The notes under the pieces were generated by a model that had not been told where the DNA came from, did no database searches, and worked only from the letters and a program-made list of their open reading frames with translations. A program made the position numbers and the translations under genes. Shown here piece by piece: positions 8,162-16,269 of a stretch of 64,000 nucleotides of DNA (its first letter is position 1; every line of letters starts with the position of its first letter). This DNA is from Knufia peltigerae. Its lineage: Eukaryota > Ascomycota > Eurotiomycetes > Chaetothyriales > Trichomeriaceae. The stretch is taken from positions 147,283-211,282 of the forward strand of contig JAPDRN010000056.1 of NCBI GenBank assembly GCA_030247855.1. The letters run 5' to 3'.

Positions 8162-9383
8162 CACTGAGGAAATCGGCGCGGTCGTGCGCTTCCAGGGCGG
8201 CCACAATGCCGGCCACACCCTGGTCATCAACGGCAAGAAGACCGTCCTGCACCTGATCCCGTCGGGCATCCTGCGTGACGATGCGCTGTGCCTGATCGGC
8301 AACGGCGTGGTGATCTCGCCGGCTGCGCTGCAGAAGGAAATCGCCGAGCTGGAAACCTCCGGCGTGGAAGTGCGTTCGCGCCTGAAGATCTCCCCGGCCG
8401 CGCCGCTGATCATGCCGTACCACATCGCCCTGGACCAGGCGCGCGAACGCGCTGCCGGCGGCAAGGCGATCGGCACCACCGGCCGTGGCATCGGCCCGGC
8501 CTACGAAGACAAGGTAGCGCGTCGCGGCATTCGCATCGCCGACCTGCATTACCCCAAGCAGCTGGAAGAACTCCTGCGCACCGCGCTGGATTACCACAAC
8601 TTCGTGCTGACCAACTACCTGAAGACCGACGCGGTCGATTTCCAGAAGACCTTCGACGAAGCGCTGGCCTTCGGCGAGTACGTGCAGCCGATGAAGTCCG
8701 ACGTTGCCGGCATTCTGCATGACCTGCGCAAGCAGGGTAAGCGCGTACTGTTCGAAGGTGCGCAGGGCGCGCTGCTGGACATCGACCACGGTACCTACCC
8801 GTACGTCACCAGCTCCAACACCACCGTTGGTGGCGCGCTGGCCGGTGCCGGCGTCGGCGCTGATGCGATCGACTACGTGCTGGGCATCGCCAAGGCCTAC
8901 GCGACCCGCGTGGGCGGTGGCCCGTTCCCGACCGAGCTGGACGATGAAATCGGCCAGGGCATCCGCGATCGCGGTGCCGAGTATGGTGCCTCGACCGGCC
9001 GCCCGCGTCGCTGCGGCTGGATGGACATCGTCGCCCTCAAGCGCGCCGTGGCCATCAACGGCATCAGCGGCCTGTGCATCACCAAGCTGGACGTGCTGGA
9101 CGGCATGGAGAAGCTGAAGGTCTGCATCGCCTACGAATACAACGGCAAGCGTACCGAGTACGCGCCGCTGGACGCGCAGGGCTGGGAAGAGTGCACCCCG
9201 GTGTACCTGGAGTTCCCGGGCTGGACCGAGAACACCCACGGCATCACCAACTGGGACGACCTGCCGCCCGCCGCACGTGCCTACCTGCGTTCGCTGGAAG
9301 AGTTGGCCGGTTGCCCGATCAGCATCGTCTCCACCGGCCCGGACCGCGACCACACCATGGTCCTGCAGGATCCGTTCGCCTGA
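8091..9383 (+). CDS. purA: Adenylosuccinate synthetase
   Basis: A 430-residue enzyme that joins IMP and aspartate using GTP in the first committed step of AMP synthesis. The P-loop GAQWGDEGKGK is at residues 9-19 with catalytic Asp14; GHNAGHT holds the second catalytic His; TTGRGIGPAYEDK and STGRPRRCGW are family signatures. The length equals the usual 430 or so. The ATG at 8091 follows AGAGGAACCC and matches the family N-terminus; the open frame running further upstream crosses a terminator and is not coding. It sits downstream of hflKC as in many gammaproteobacteria. Confidence 0.97.
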
Positions 9384-9405
9384 GTGACTGCCTGGTAGCG
9401 TGAAG

Positions 9406-9433
9406 AAAAAGCCCCGCGAAAGCGGGGCTTTTT
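9406..9433 (+). terminator. Rho-independent terminator after purA
   Basis: A 12 bp stem (AAAAAGCCCCGC with GCGGGGCTTTTT) and a GAAA tetraloop lie 22 bases after the purA stop. The A/T flanks make it functional in both directions. Confidence 0.92.
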
Positions 9434-9471
9434 CGTTAGTGTGTACGCAATGCCAGCAGGGAAGCGGATCG

Positions 9472-10128
9472 ATGCCCGGCGATGTCAGCGTGAAAGGGAC
9501 CAGGGTGCTGCGGATCACCCTGTGGGTGTTCTGGGGCCTGTGGGCAGCCGCTTGTGTGGTGCTGGCGGTGGGCGCTGTGGCCAACCACCTGGCCTCACGC
9601 ACCCAGACCCTGCCGCTGGAGCTGAGCCCGGGTGCGAGCGCGGAGATCACGGTCTACCGCTTCATTGACGATCGCCTGCGGTTGCGGCTGCGCTACCCGC
9701 CCAACGCTGCCGACCCGGCCCTCGACCCCGACGTGCTGCTGCGCGTCGAAACCCCCAACGAGCATGCGGACTTCCGCGCGAGCGTGCGATCAGGCCCGCC
9801 CGCAACGGATGTCGTGCGCAGGGTGGAAACCGTTGAAACGGCGGGTTTCGCCGCCGCGTACTTCGGCTATGGCCGCGGTGACGCATTGCCCCGTGGCCGT
9901 TCCTGGCTGCGGGTGACCGTGCTGGAGGTGGAGCCGGCGCTGCTCGGCAGGCCGGCAACCATCGAGCTGCAACCGCCGCTGGATCTTCTGAAACTGACCG
10001 ACCTGGACTACATCTGGCTGTGGCCGTTCTTCTTCTGGAAACTGGCGGCGCTGTTGCTGCTGATTCCAGGCATCGCACTGGTGATCTTCACCATCGCGCT
10101 GCGCAGGCAGAGCCCGCGCGCTGTATAG
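9472..10128 (+). CDS. Hypothetical membrane protein with two transmembrane segments
   Basis: A 218-residue protein I do not recognise. It has an N-terminal transmembrane helix (about 10-36), a predicted periplasmic beta-rich domain of about 130 residues, and a C-terminal hydrophobic segment (about 180-210, WPFFFWKLAALLLLIPGIALVIF) ending in a basic tail. The first in-frame start would be inside the purA terminator, so I use the ATG at 9472. The topology suggests an inner-membrane protein with one large external domain. It stands alone, convergent with the M23 peptidase gene. Confidence 0.6.
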   Translation: MPGDVSVKGTRVLRITLWVFWGLWAAACVVLAVGAVANHLASRTQTLPLELSPGASAEITVYRFIDDRLRLRLRYPPNAADPALDPDVLLRVETPNEHADFRASVRSGPPATDVVRRVETVETAGFAAAYFGYGRGDALPRGRSWLRVTVLEVEPALLGRPATIELQPPLDLLKLTDLDYIWLWPFFFWKLAALLLLIPGIALVIFTIALRRQSPRAV

Positions 10129-10150
10129 GCGCCCCGCAGAAACCGTGTGG

Positions 10151-10190
10151 GTTGCGACTTAATCCCCTCCGTCCCCTTTTTTCAGCAGCG
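10151..10190. repeat. ACTTAATCCCCTCCGTCCCC repeat, copy 1
   Basis: A conserved block found again near 60371-60399, 61139-61163 and 61193-61216. Here it overlaps the 3' end of the M23 peptidase gene, so on the minus strand the repeat supplies the last seven codons and the stop. Confidence 0.8.
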
Positions 10191-10803
10191 GATAGGGATT
10201 GATCGACTCGCCCTTCCACCACTGCTTCTCTGGCCCCAATGTGTGCACTTCGAAATGCAGATGGGGAGCTTCGGGGTTGGCATTGCCGGTGCTGCCGACG
10301 TAGCCGATCACGTCGCCGCGCTTGATGGTCTGCTTCTCGGCCAGGCCGTCGGCGTAGCGCTGCAGGTGTGCGTAGTAGTAGCACCAGCGGCCGCTGGGTT
10401 CGAACTGGTAGATCGTCAGGCCACCGCGTTTGCTGTCGAACAGTTTCTCGACATGGCCATCGGCCACGGCCAGCACCGGCGTGCCGGCAGCGGCCATGAT
10501 GTCGATGGCGTCGTGCACACGGCCTTCGCTGCGTGCGTCGGTGAAGGTGTCCTGCAGTTGCGACGGCGCAATGCCCTGTACCGGCAGCAGCAGGCCGGAG
10601 GGTGTGTCGCCGGTTGCTGGTGGGGCGGGCGCAGCGATTGCCGTCGCTGCCTGCTCCGCGGGTACGGCAGGTGCGTGGTCCGCCGCAACTACTGCAGAAG
10701 GGTGGACAGCCGCGCCATCGGAAGGCTCGCCATCGCGCTGCAGCCACCACCCGGCGGCCACGCCCATCACCAGTCCCGGCACGATCAGTTGCGCAAGTCG
10801 CAT
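10159..10803 (-). CDS. M23 family metallopeptidase, membrane anchored
   Basis: A 214-residue LytM/M23 peptidase. An N-terminal hydrophobic segment (4-20) is probably a signal anchor and is followed by an Ala/Pro-rich linker to about residue 70. The zinc site is complete: His97 and Asp101 (HxxxD), His146 (YAHLQ) and His181-x-His183 (HLHFEV). It would cleave peptidoglycan cross-links in the periplasm. The last residues KKGDGGD and the stop codon are encoded by a dispersed repeat, so the native C-terminus has probably been replaced. It lies five bases downstream of an L,D-transpeptidase gene on the same strand, which suggests a peptidoglycan-remodelling operon. Confidence 0.85.
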   Translation of the reverse strand: MRLAQLIVPGLVMGVAAGWWLQRDGEPSDGAAVHPSAVVAADHAPAVPAEQAATAIAAPAPPATGDTPSGLLLPVQGIAPSQLQDTFTDARSEGRVHDAIDIMAAAGTPVLAVADGHVEKLFDSKRGGLTIYQFEPSGRWCYYYAHLQRYADGLAEKQTIKRGDVIGYVGSTGNANPEAPHLHFEVHTLGPEKQWWKGESINPYPLLKKGDGGD

Positions 10804-10807
10804 CGGC

Positions 10808-11773
10808 TTACTCCTGCATCACCACGACTACCGAGGTATCCACCGCCGCGGCCACGCGCAGCGCATCCCAGTTGGTCATGCGCACGCAGCCGTGCGATTC
10901 GGTCTTGCCGACGTGGCCGGGCACCGGCGTGCCGTGCAGGCCGTAATGCGGCTTGGACAGGTCGATCCAGACCCGGCCGACGGGATTGTTCGGGCCGGGC
11001 GGAATCGTGGCTTTGCGATCGCCCTTCTTCGCGTCCCAGAACAGTTTCGGGTTGTAGTGGAACGGCGGATCCGGATACACACCAAGGATCTTCCACTCAC
11101 CGATCGGCAGCGGGTCATGCTCGCTGCCCGACGACACCGGCACCTGTGCGATCAACTTGCCCTGTGCGTCCAGCAGCTGCAGGGTGGAGTCGGATTTGTC
11201 GACCACCAGCTTGGTGGCCTTGGGAAAAGCGGCAGGCGCAATGTTGGGTACCTGGATGCGGCTGCCGGCCTTGCTCAGATCCACGCCGGGATTGAGTGCC
11301 TTCAACAGCTCCGGAGCGGCATGGAAACGCTCGCCCAGTGATTCTTCGATACTACTGAAGCCCAGGGATTTCAGTTTGGCCTGTTCGGCGGGCTTTTGGG
11401 GAACCGCAACAAACGGACCGGCCACATCCTCGGCGGTCAGCGTGTAGCTGGCCAGCGGACCAACCGAATCGGCCTGCAGGGCCTTCCAGGTGGCGTCGTC
11501 CAGTTCACCGCTGACGGTCAGCCCATGCGCGGCCTGGAAGCCGGACACTGCCCGCCGCTGGTTGCTGCCCACTTCGCCATCGATCTCGCCCGGCGAGAAG
11601 TTCGCGCGGTCCAACAGCACCTGTGCGTGCAGGGGCGAGCGCGTTGCGGTGTCAGGTCCGGCCTCTTCGGCGATGGGCGCTGGCAGGCCGGCAGGTGGAG
11701 ACGTCTGCGCGAAGGCGGGCGACATCAGCAGCGACAGGGCAAGCAGGGCGAGGCGGCATACGGGCATGGGCAT
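10808..11773 (-). CDS. L,D-transpeptidase (YkuD) with peptidoglycan-binding domain
   Basis: A 321-residue secreted enzyme. Signal peptide MPMPVCRLALLALSLLMSPAFA (about 1-22) precedes a PG_binding_1-like region (about 50-105, GSNQRRAVSGFQAAHGL) and a YkuD catalytic domain (about 190-321). The active-site motif HGTP...SHGCVRMTN is intact, with nucleophile Cys near 296. Such enzymes make 3-3 cross-links in murein or attach lipoproteins. The start is placed at the ATG at 11773, ahead of the signal peptide; a longer reading adds 34 residues that do not look like a secretion signal. It probably forms an operon with the M23 peptidase. Confidence 0.9.
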   Translation of the reverse strand: MPMPVCRLALLALSLLMSPAFAQTSPPAGLPAPIAEEAGPDTATRSPLHAQVLLDRANFSPGEIDGEVGSNQRRAVSGFQAAHGLTVSGELDDATWKALQADSVGPLASYTLTAEDVAGPFVAVPQKPAEQAKLKSLGFSSIEESLGERFHAAPELLKALNPGVDLSKAGSRIQVPNIAPAAFPKATKLVVDKSDSTLQLLDAQGKLIAQVPVSSGSEHDPLPIGEWKILGVYPDPPFHYNPKLFWDAKKGDRKATIPPGPNNPVGRVWIDLSKPHYGLHGTPVPGHVGKTESHGCVRMTNWDALRVAAAVDTSVVVVMQE

Positions 11774-11948
11774 TTCCAGACAGATAACGCCTTCACCCTG
11801 CCTGCAAACGCTGCGTAGCCGCCGTGAAAAGGAACTGATGCCGGCATGAGCAGCGGGGGCGCATCGCCACGCCAAAGACCCACCGCAGAAGCGGAGGACG
11901 GCGCCTCACCAAGGTGAACGGCTTCCGACGCAGGCGCACGGGGGACGA

Positions 11949-11975
11949 TCAAGATTCCCGGCGGGCAGGCCGATA
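11949..11975 (+). promoter_or_regulatory. FliA (sigma-28) type promoter of chemoreceptor gene
   Basis: TCAAG at 11949-11953 and GCCGATA at 11969-11975 are separated by 15 bases, matching the flagellar sigma factor consensus used in Pseudomonas and relatives. It ends 32 bases upstream of the chemoreceptor ATG, so the gene is likely a late flagellar-class gene. Confidence 0.72.
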
Positions 11976-12007
11976 TGGGCGCATCCCCCCTGTTTTGGAT
12001 TCACCCC

Positions 12008-14134
12008 ATGAACTACTTGAGGAACGTCAGGGTTGCCTGGCGTCTTGGGCTTGGCTTTGGCCTGTTGTTGCTGCTGGTTGCCGCCGTGGTGGCCACCGGT
12101 GCTACCGCCACCACCGTGCAGAAGCGCGCGATGGAGCAGGTGGTCGAGGTTGGCGTAGCCAAGGTACGGCTGCTGTCGGAGATGCTCGATGCCAACAACC
12201 AGATGATGGTCGTGCGCCGCGAGATGCTGATCCGCCAGGGCGAAGAGCGCGCCAACGACGAGCAGCGCATTGCCGATCTGGTCAAGCGCTACGAGGCCAG
12301 CTGGACTGCCTACCAGGCCCTGCCCGGCGATGCCGAGGGCAAGGTGATCGGCGAGACCATCGCCGCCAAGCGTGCGCTCGCCCGTCCGCTCAACAAGCAG
12401 ACCAGCGAACTGATGGAGCAGGGCGATTTCCCCGCTGCCGTGGCGCTGACCCTGGGCCCGGTGCAGGAAGCGGCCAATGGCTGGAACAAAGCGCTGGCCG
12501 ATGGCGTGGCCTATGAAGAAAAGGAAAGCCGCGAGGCTGCTGCCGAGGCGATCCGCCTGGGCGAGCGCAGCCTGCTGCAGCTGCTGACGCTGGGCGGCGT
12601 GGCCCTGCTGGTCGGCATCGCCGCGTCGGTGTTGATCGGTCGCAGCATGACTGGCCCGCTGGCGCGTGCGGTGCAGCTGGCCGAGCGCCTGTCCAAGGGC
12701 GAACTGGACCAGGAATTCCGCCTGGGCGGTCGTGACGAGCTGACCCAGCTTGGCGAGGCCATGGCCAGTGTGCGCCAGAGCGTGCAGGCGGCGATCGGCG
12801 CGCAGCTGCAGATGGCCGAACAGCATGAAGCCGGTGCGATCCGTTACCGGATGGATGCCAGTGCGTTCCCCGGCGACTTCGGCCGCATGGTGCAGGCCAC
12901 CAACCACCTGGTCGAATCGCACGTGCAGGTGCAGCTGCTGATGGCCGAGGTGATGCAGCGCTATGCCATCGGCGATCTCAGCCGCGATCTGCCCGAGTAT
13001 CCGGGCGAGAAGGGCACGCTGACCCGCACCCTGGCGGCGGTGAAGCAGAGCCTGATGGCGATCAACGCGCAGATCGATGAACTGGCCCGTGCCGCGCGCG
13101 CTGGCGATTTCAGCGTGCGTGGCGATGCTGCGGCATTCCAGTACCAGTTCCAGGCAATGGTGAACCACCTCAACGGCATGATGGCCAGCTCGCAGGCCAG
13201 CATCGCCGATGTCTCCGACGTGCTGCGCGCCATCTCGCATGGCAACCTCACCGCGCGCATGGAAGGCGAGTACGAAGGCGTGTTCGCGCGCATGCGTGAC
13301 GATGCCAATGCCACCACCACGCAGCTGACCGGCATCGTGCGCGGCATCCAGGTAGCGGCTGACAGCATCAACAACGCGGCACAGGAACTGGCGGCCGGCA
13401 ACAACGATCTGTCGCGCCGTACCGAACAACAGGCCGCGAATCTGGAAGAGGCTGCCGCCTCGATGGAGGAGCTGACTTCGACCGTGCGCCAGAACGCTGA
13501 GCTGGCCCGCCAGGCAGACAGCGAAGCGCATGCGGCCGGCGTTGCCGTACGCGAGACCGAGCAGGCCATGGCGCAGATGGCCACGGTGATGGGCGAGATC
13601 GATCAGTCTTCCGCGCGCATTTCGGAGATCTCCACGGTGATCGATGGCATCGCCTTCCAGACCAACATCCTGGCGTTGAATGCCGCAGTGGAAGCGGCGC
13701 GTGCCGGCGAACAGGGCCGCGGCTTCGCGGTGGTGGCCAGCGAAGTGCGTACGCTGGCCCAGCGTGCCGGTGTCGCTGCCAAGGAGATCAAGGAACTGAT
13801 CGAGGACGCCGCTGCCAAGGTGCAGAGCGGCCTGGCCGTGACCGTGCAGTCCGAAGCCGCCATTGCGCGCGTGGCGCAGGCCAGTTCGCGTACCACCCTG
13901 CTGATGAGCGATATCGCCGCCGCCAGCAAGGAACAGGCGGCTGGCATCGAGCAGGTCAACCAAGTGGTGGTGCAGATGGACCAGGTGACCCAGCAGAACG
14001 CGGCGTTGGTGGAAGAGGCCACCGCTGCCAGCCGTGCGCTGGAAGAGCAGGCACATGCGCTGACCACGTCGGTGTCGGTGTTCCAGCTGGAACAGGGGGT
14101 GCGCATGCCCACCGTGTCTGCACGCGCGGCGTAA
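12008..14134 (+). CDS. Methyl-accepting chemotaxis protein
   Basis: A 708-residue transmembrane chemoreceptor. TM1 lies at about 12-33, a periplasmic four-helix-bundle domain at about 35-188, TM2 at about 190-213, and HAMP follows. An unusually long stretch of further HAMP-like helices (about 265-455) precedes the cytoplasmic signalling hairpin, whose tip GIAFQTNILALNAAVEAARAGE is near residues 548-569. Heptad-patterned Gln/Glu pairs flank it as methylation sites. There is no C-terminal NWETF-type CheR tether. The ligand is unknown. The ATG at 12008 is chosen because the longer reading starts inside the promoter -10 element. A FliA-type promoter precedes it. Confidence 0.93.
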   Translation: MNYLRNVRVAWRLGLGFGLLLLLVAAVVATGATATTVQKRAMEQVVEVGVAKVRLLSEMLDANNQMMVVRREMLIRQGEERANDEQRIADLVKRYEASWTAYQALPGDAEGKVIGETIAAKRALARPLNKQTSELMEQGDFPAAVALTLGPVQEAANGWNKALADGVAYEEKESREAAAEAIRLGERSLLQLLTLGGVALLVGIAASVLIGRSMTGPLARAVQLAERLSKGELDQEFRLGGRDELTQLGEAMASVRQSVQAAIGAQLQMAEQHEAGAIRYRMDASAFPGDFGRMVQATNHLVESHVQVQLLMAEVMQRYAIGDLSRDLPEYPGEKGTLTRTLAAVKQSLMAINAQIDELARAARAGDFSVRGDAAAFQYQFQAMVNHLNGMMASSQASIADVSDVLRAISHGNLTARMEGEYEGVFARMRDDANATTTQLTGIVRGIQVAADSINNAAQELAAGNNDLSRRTEQQAANLEEAAASMEELTSTVRQNAELARQADSEAHAAGVAVRETEQAMAQMATVMGEIDQSSARISEISTVIDGIAFQTNILALNAAVEAARAGEQGRGFAVVASEVRTLAQRAGVAAKEIKELIEDAAAKVQSGLAVTVQSEAAIARVAQASSRTTLLMSDIAAASKEQAAGIEQVNQVVVQMDQVTQQNAALVEEATAASRALEEQAHALTTSVSVFQLEQGVRMPTVSARAA

Positions 14135-14160
14135 GCAGTCCGTAGTTGGAAGTTGGATGA

Positions 14161-14192
14161 CGCCCTGCATGCGATGGCCCGCATGCAGGGCG
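14161..14192. terminator. Perfect 13-bp hairpin between convergent genes
   Basis: CGCCCTGCATGCG (14161-14173) pairs with 14180-14192 around a 6-base loop. It lies 26 bases after the chemoreceptor stop. There is no T-run, so it may act as a bidirectional transcript end or mRNA cap. Confidence 0.6.
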
Positions 14193-14218
14193 CCGATGGG
14201 TCCAAAGGATGGGCACAG

Positions 14219-14345
14219 CTAGCGCCCGCGCGCGGAACGTTCGATCAACCAACCGGCCGCGTACAGCAGCAGCGTTGGAGGAACCAGCACCGCATACGCG
14301 GTCGACCAGTCCAGCTCATCACCCGTCGCGTCTTCATCTGTTGGC
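14219..14345 (-). pseudogene. Start-less open frame with one transmembrane helix (gene remnant?)
   Basis: On the minus strand an open frame ends at 14219 and reads ...DELDWSTAYAVLVPPTLLLYAA..., then WLIERSARGR: an acidic segment, a clear transmembrane helix and a basic end. It looks like real protein, but no ATG, GTG or TTG precedes the helix in this frame before a stop inside the preceding gene. It begins around the stop codon of the secreted-protein gene upstream. It could be the tail of a decayed gene, a frameshifted extension, or a short peptide with an unusual start. Coordinates of the 5' end are approximate. Confidence 0.25.
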
Positions 14346-14351
14346 CATGCT

Positions 14352-14891
14352 TCAACGGACGTCGAAGCGCGCCTGCAGGGGCAGGCTCACATTCCGCAGC
14401 AGATCCCTGACCGCCATCTGCGCGGTCCACGTGCCCTTCGGATCACCTGCCTCGGCGACGAAGCTCAGGTGCAGGTTGGTCATGTACAGCAGGGTCGGCG
14501 GGCCGGGCAGGGCAGCGGTGAAGCAGAGAACATCGCGTTCGTCGACACTGGCACTGCCGTCCGGACGCAGCATGCGCACGTCGCAGTGGACCTTGGCTGC
14601 GCCATCCTCGCCCAGTTGCGGGTTGGACAGGAACGTCAGCACGAACAATTCTCCGCCCAGTTGCACGTCGCTGGCCTCGGTGAAGTTCGGCGTAGTGTCC
14701 GCTGGGGCTTCCCACTTGGCCTGCCAGTCGGCGTCGGAGGTGACCAGCAGCGATGCCGCAAAGACCTCCCTGGATTTGATGGCATCGGTCTGCGGCACCG
14801 GCTTGCCGTCGCCATTTATCCAGCCATCGCTGGCAAAGGTGCTGAGTGGCAGCATCAGGGCCATCATGGCCAGTGCGTAGGTCCATCGCAT
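14352..14891 (-). CDS. Hypothetical secreted protein
   Basis: A 179-residue protein I do not recognise. Signal peptide MRWTYALAMMALMLPLSTFA ends with a probable AxA-type cleavage at about residue 20. The mature part is a single domain with two Cys (VHCDVRML near 103 and VLCFTAAL near 123) that could form a disulfide, and it is predicted beta-rich. GGGGAG precedes the ATG. It is likely periplasmic. It is divergent from an alpha/beta hydrolase, with no functional hint from neighbours. Confidence 0.7.
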   Translation of the reverse strand: MRWTYALAMMALMLPLSTFASDGWINGDGKPVPQTDAIKSREVFAASLLVTSDADWQAKWEAPADTTPNFTEASDVQLGGELFVLTFLSNPQLGEDGAAKVHCDVRMLRPDGSASVDERDVLCFTAALPGPPTLLYMTNLHLSFVAEAGDPKGTWTAQMAVRDLLRNVSLPLQARFDVR

Positions 14892-15031
14892 CAAGGACTC
14901 CCCTTGGTAGCCCCGTCCTGCGGCGAAGGCGGCAGTATCGCGCAACCTTGATCGACGCAGCAGGAGAAGAGCGGAGCAGGTGCTTCCGCGGCCTGCCGAT
15001 CCGGGCGATGCTTGCAAGCAAAGGAGGTGCC

Positions 15032-15775
15032 ATGGAAACCGGAAACGAGGAGAAGGCGTGCGGCGATGCGTCGGCCGCGCCGCTGCACGTACTGATGCTG
15101 CCAGGCCTGGATGGCACCGGCAGGATGTCGACCCCGTTGCTGTCCGCACTGCAGGCTCATGGGCTGACGACGCAGGCGATCGCACTGCCTGCGCATGGCG
15201 GGCAGGATTACGCCACGCTTGCCAGATGGCTGTGGCCGCAGCTGCCCCACCACCCCTTCATCCTGCTTGCCGAGTCCTTCTCGGGGCCGTTGGCGGTCGA
15301 GCTGGCCGCGCGACAGCCCGCAGCGCTGCGCGGACTGGTGCTGGCCGCGACCTTTGCGCGCCGGCCCGTGCCATTGCCGGCAGCCGGCGCGGCACTGCTG
15401 TCACCGGCCTGGCCGGTGCCTCCCGTGGCGTTGCTGGCGCGCCTGCTGCTGGGGCGGTGGCGCACCGGCGAGCACATGTCGATGCTGCGCGATGCGTTGG
15501 CTCAGATTCCAGCGACCACGTTGCGGCAGCGCGCCGCAGCGACCCTGCGGGTGGACGTACGCGCATTGCTGCCGCAGATCGGGGTGCCGACGCTGTGCCT
15601 GCAGGCGGGTCATGACCGGCTGCTGTGGCCGCCGAGCGTAGCTGAGCTGCAGACCCTGCTGCCGGACGCGTGGCACGTGGCCTTGGAAGGGCCGCATCTA
15701 CTGCTGCAGGCCTGTGCCGAACCGGCCGCGGCGGTGGTGGCCGGTTGGGTGAGGGCGCTGCCCGCTACCGGCTAA
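15032..15775 (+). CDS. Alpha/beta hydrolase
   Basis: A 247-residue alpha/beta hydrolase fold protein. The oxyanion region LPGLDGTGR lies at about 23-31, the nucleophile elbow is AESFSG with Ser82, an acid is probably Asp in QAGHDRLLW, and the catalytic His is in LEGPHLLLQ. There is no signal peptide. The substrate is unknown; related proteins include BioH-like and lipase-like esterases. Excellent AGGAGGT ribosome site upstream of the ATG at 15032. Its stop overlaps by four bases the stop region of the convergent histone-like gene. Confidence 0.82.
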   Translation: METGNEEKACGDASAAPLHVLMLPGLDGTGRMSTPLLSALQAHGLTTQAIALPAHGGQDYATLARWLWPQLPHHPFILLAESFSGPLAVELAARQPAALRGLVLAATFARRPVPLPAAGAALLSPAWPVPPVALLARLLLGRWRTGEHMSMLRDALAQIPATTLRQRAAATLRVDVRALLPQIGVPTLCLQAGHDRLLWPPSVAELQTLLPDAWHVALEGPHLLLQACAEPAAAVVAGWVRALPATG

Positions 15776-16248
15776 CCGCCGGCGCGGGTGCGTGCGGCCT
15801 TCTTCGCCGCGGTCTTGCGTACCGCCTTTTTTGCTGCACGCGTCTTCGCGGCCTTCTTCGCTGCGGTGCTGCGTGAGGCGGTCTTCTTCGTTGCTTTGCT
15901 GGCGGCCGCCTTCTTTGCCGGGGCTTTCTTCACCGCCTTCTTTGCAGCAGTCTTCCTGGTGGCCGCCTTCTTTGCAGGCGTCTTTTTCGCAGCGGTCTTC
16001 TTGGCCACCTTCTTCGCAGGCGCCTTGCTTGCGGAAGCCTTCTTCGCCGTTGTCTTTCTGGCCGCCTTCTTCGTTGCCTTGCGGGCGCTGCCGCTGCGCT
16101 TGCCACCACCATCCTGCTTGTTCACGGTGGCCCAGGCGATGCGCTCGGCGGTGCCCTCGCTGGCACCACGTTCGCGCTCGCTCTGCTCGATATGCTCGGC
16201 CTGGCGCTTCTGCTTGTCGGTATAGGCGGATTTGTCACCACGGGGCAT
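15772..16248 (-). CDS. Histone H1-like Lys/Ala-rich nucleoid protein
   Basis: A 158-residue protein with a folded-looking N-terminus (about 1-50, with SEGTAERIAWATVNKQDGGGKRSG) and a very basic C-terminal tail of about 100 residues made of AKK, AAKK and APAKK repeats. This matches bacterial histone H1/AlgP-like proteins, which bind DNA without sequence specificity and can regulate nucleoid structure; AlgP in Pseudomonas affects alginate genes. The N-terminal part also resembles plasmid-stabilisation-like proteins found in many proteobacteria. The repetitive tail is a place where length differs between strains. It lies just downstream of katE on the same strand. Confidence 0.8.
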   Translation of the reverse strand: MPRGDKSAYTDKQKRQAEHIEQSERERGASEGTAERIAWATVNKQDGGGKRSGSARKATKKAARKTTAKKASASKAPAKKVAKKTAAKKTPAKKAATRKTAAKKAVKKAPAKKAAASKATKKTASRSTAAKKAAKTRAAKKAVRKTAAKKAARTRAGG

Positions 16249-16269
16249 GGGAATTCTCCTGTCGTATGG

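Noticed and set aside
9400..9471. Upstream extension of the membrane protein after purA
   Set aside because: Those codons lie within the purA terminator hairpin.
14245..14430. 61-codon minus-strand frame
   Set aside because: Overlaps the end of the secreted-protein gene in another frame; Cys/Arg-rich shadow. The neighbouring frame with a transmembrane helix looks more like protein.
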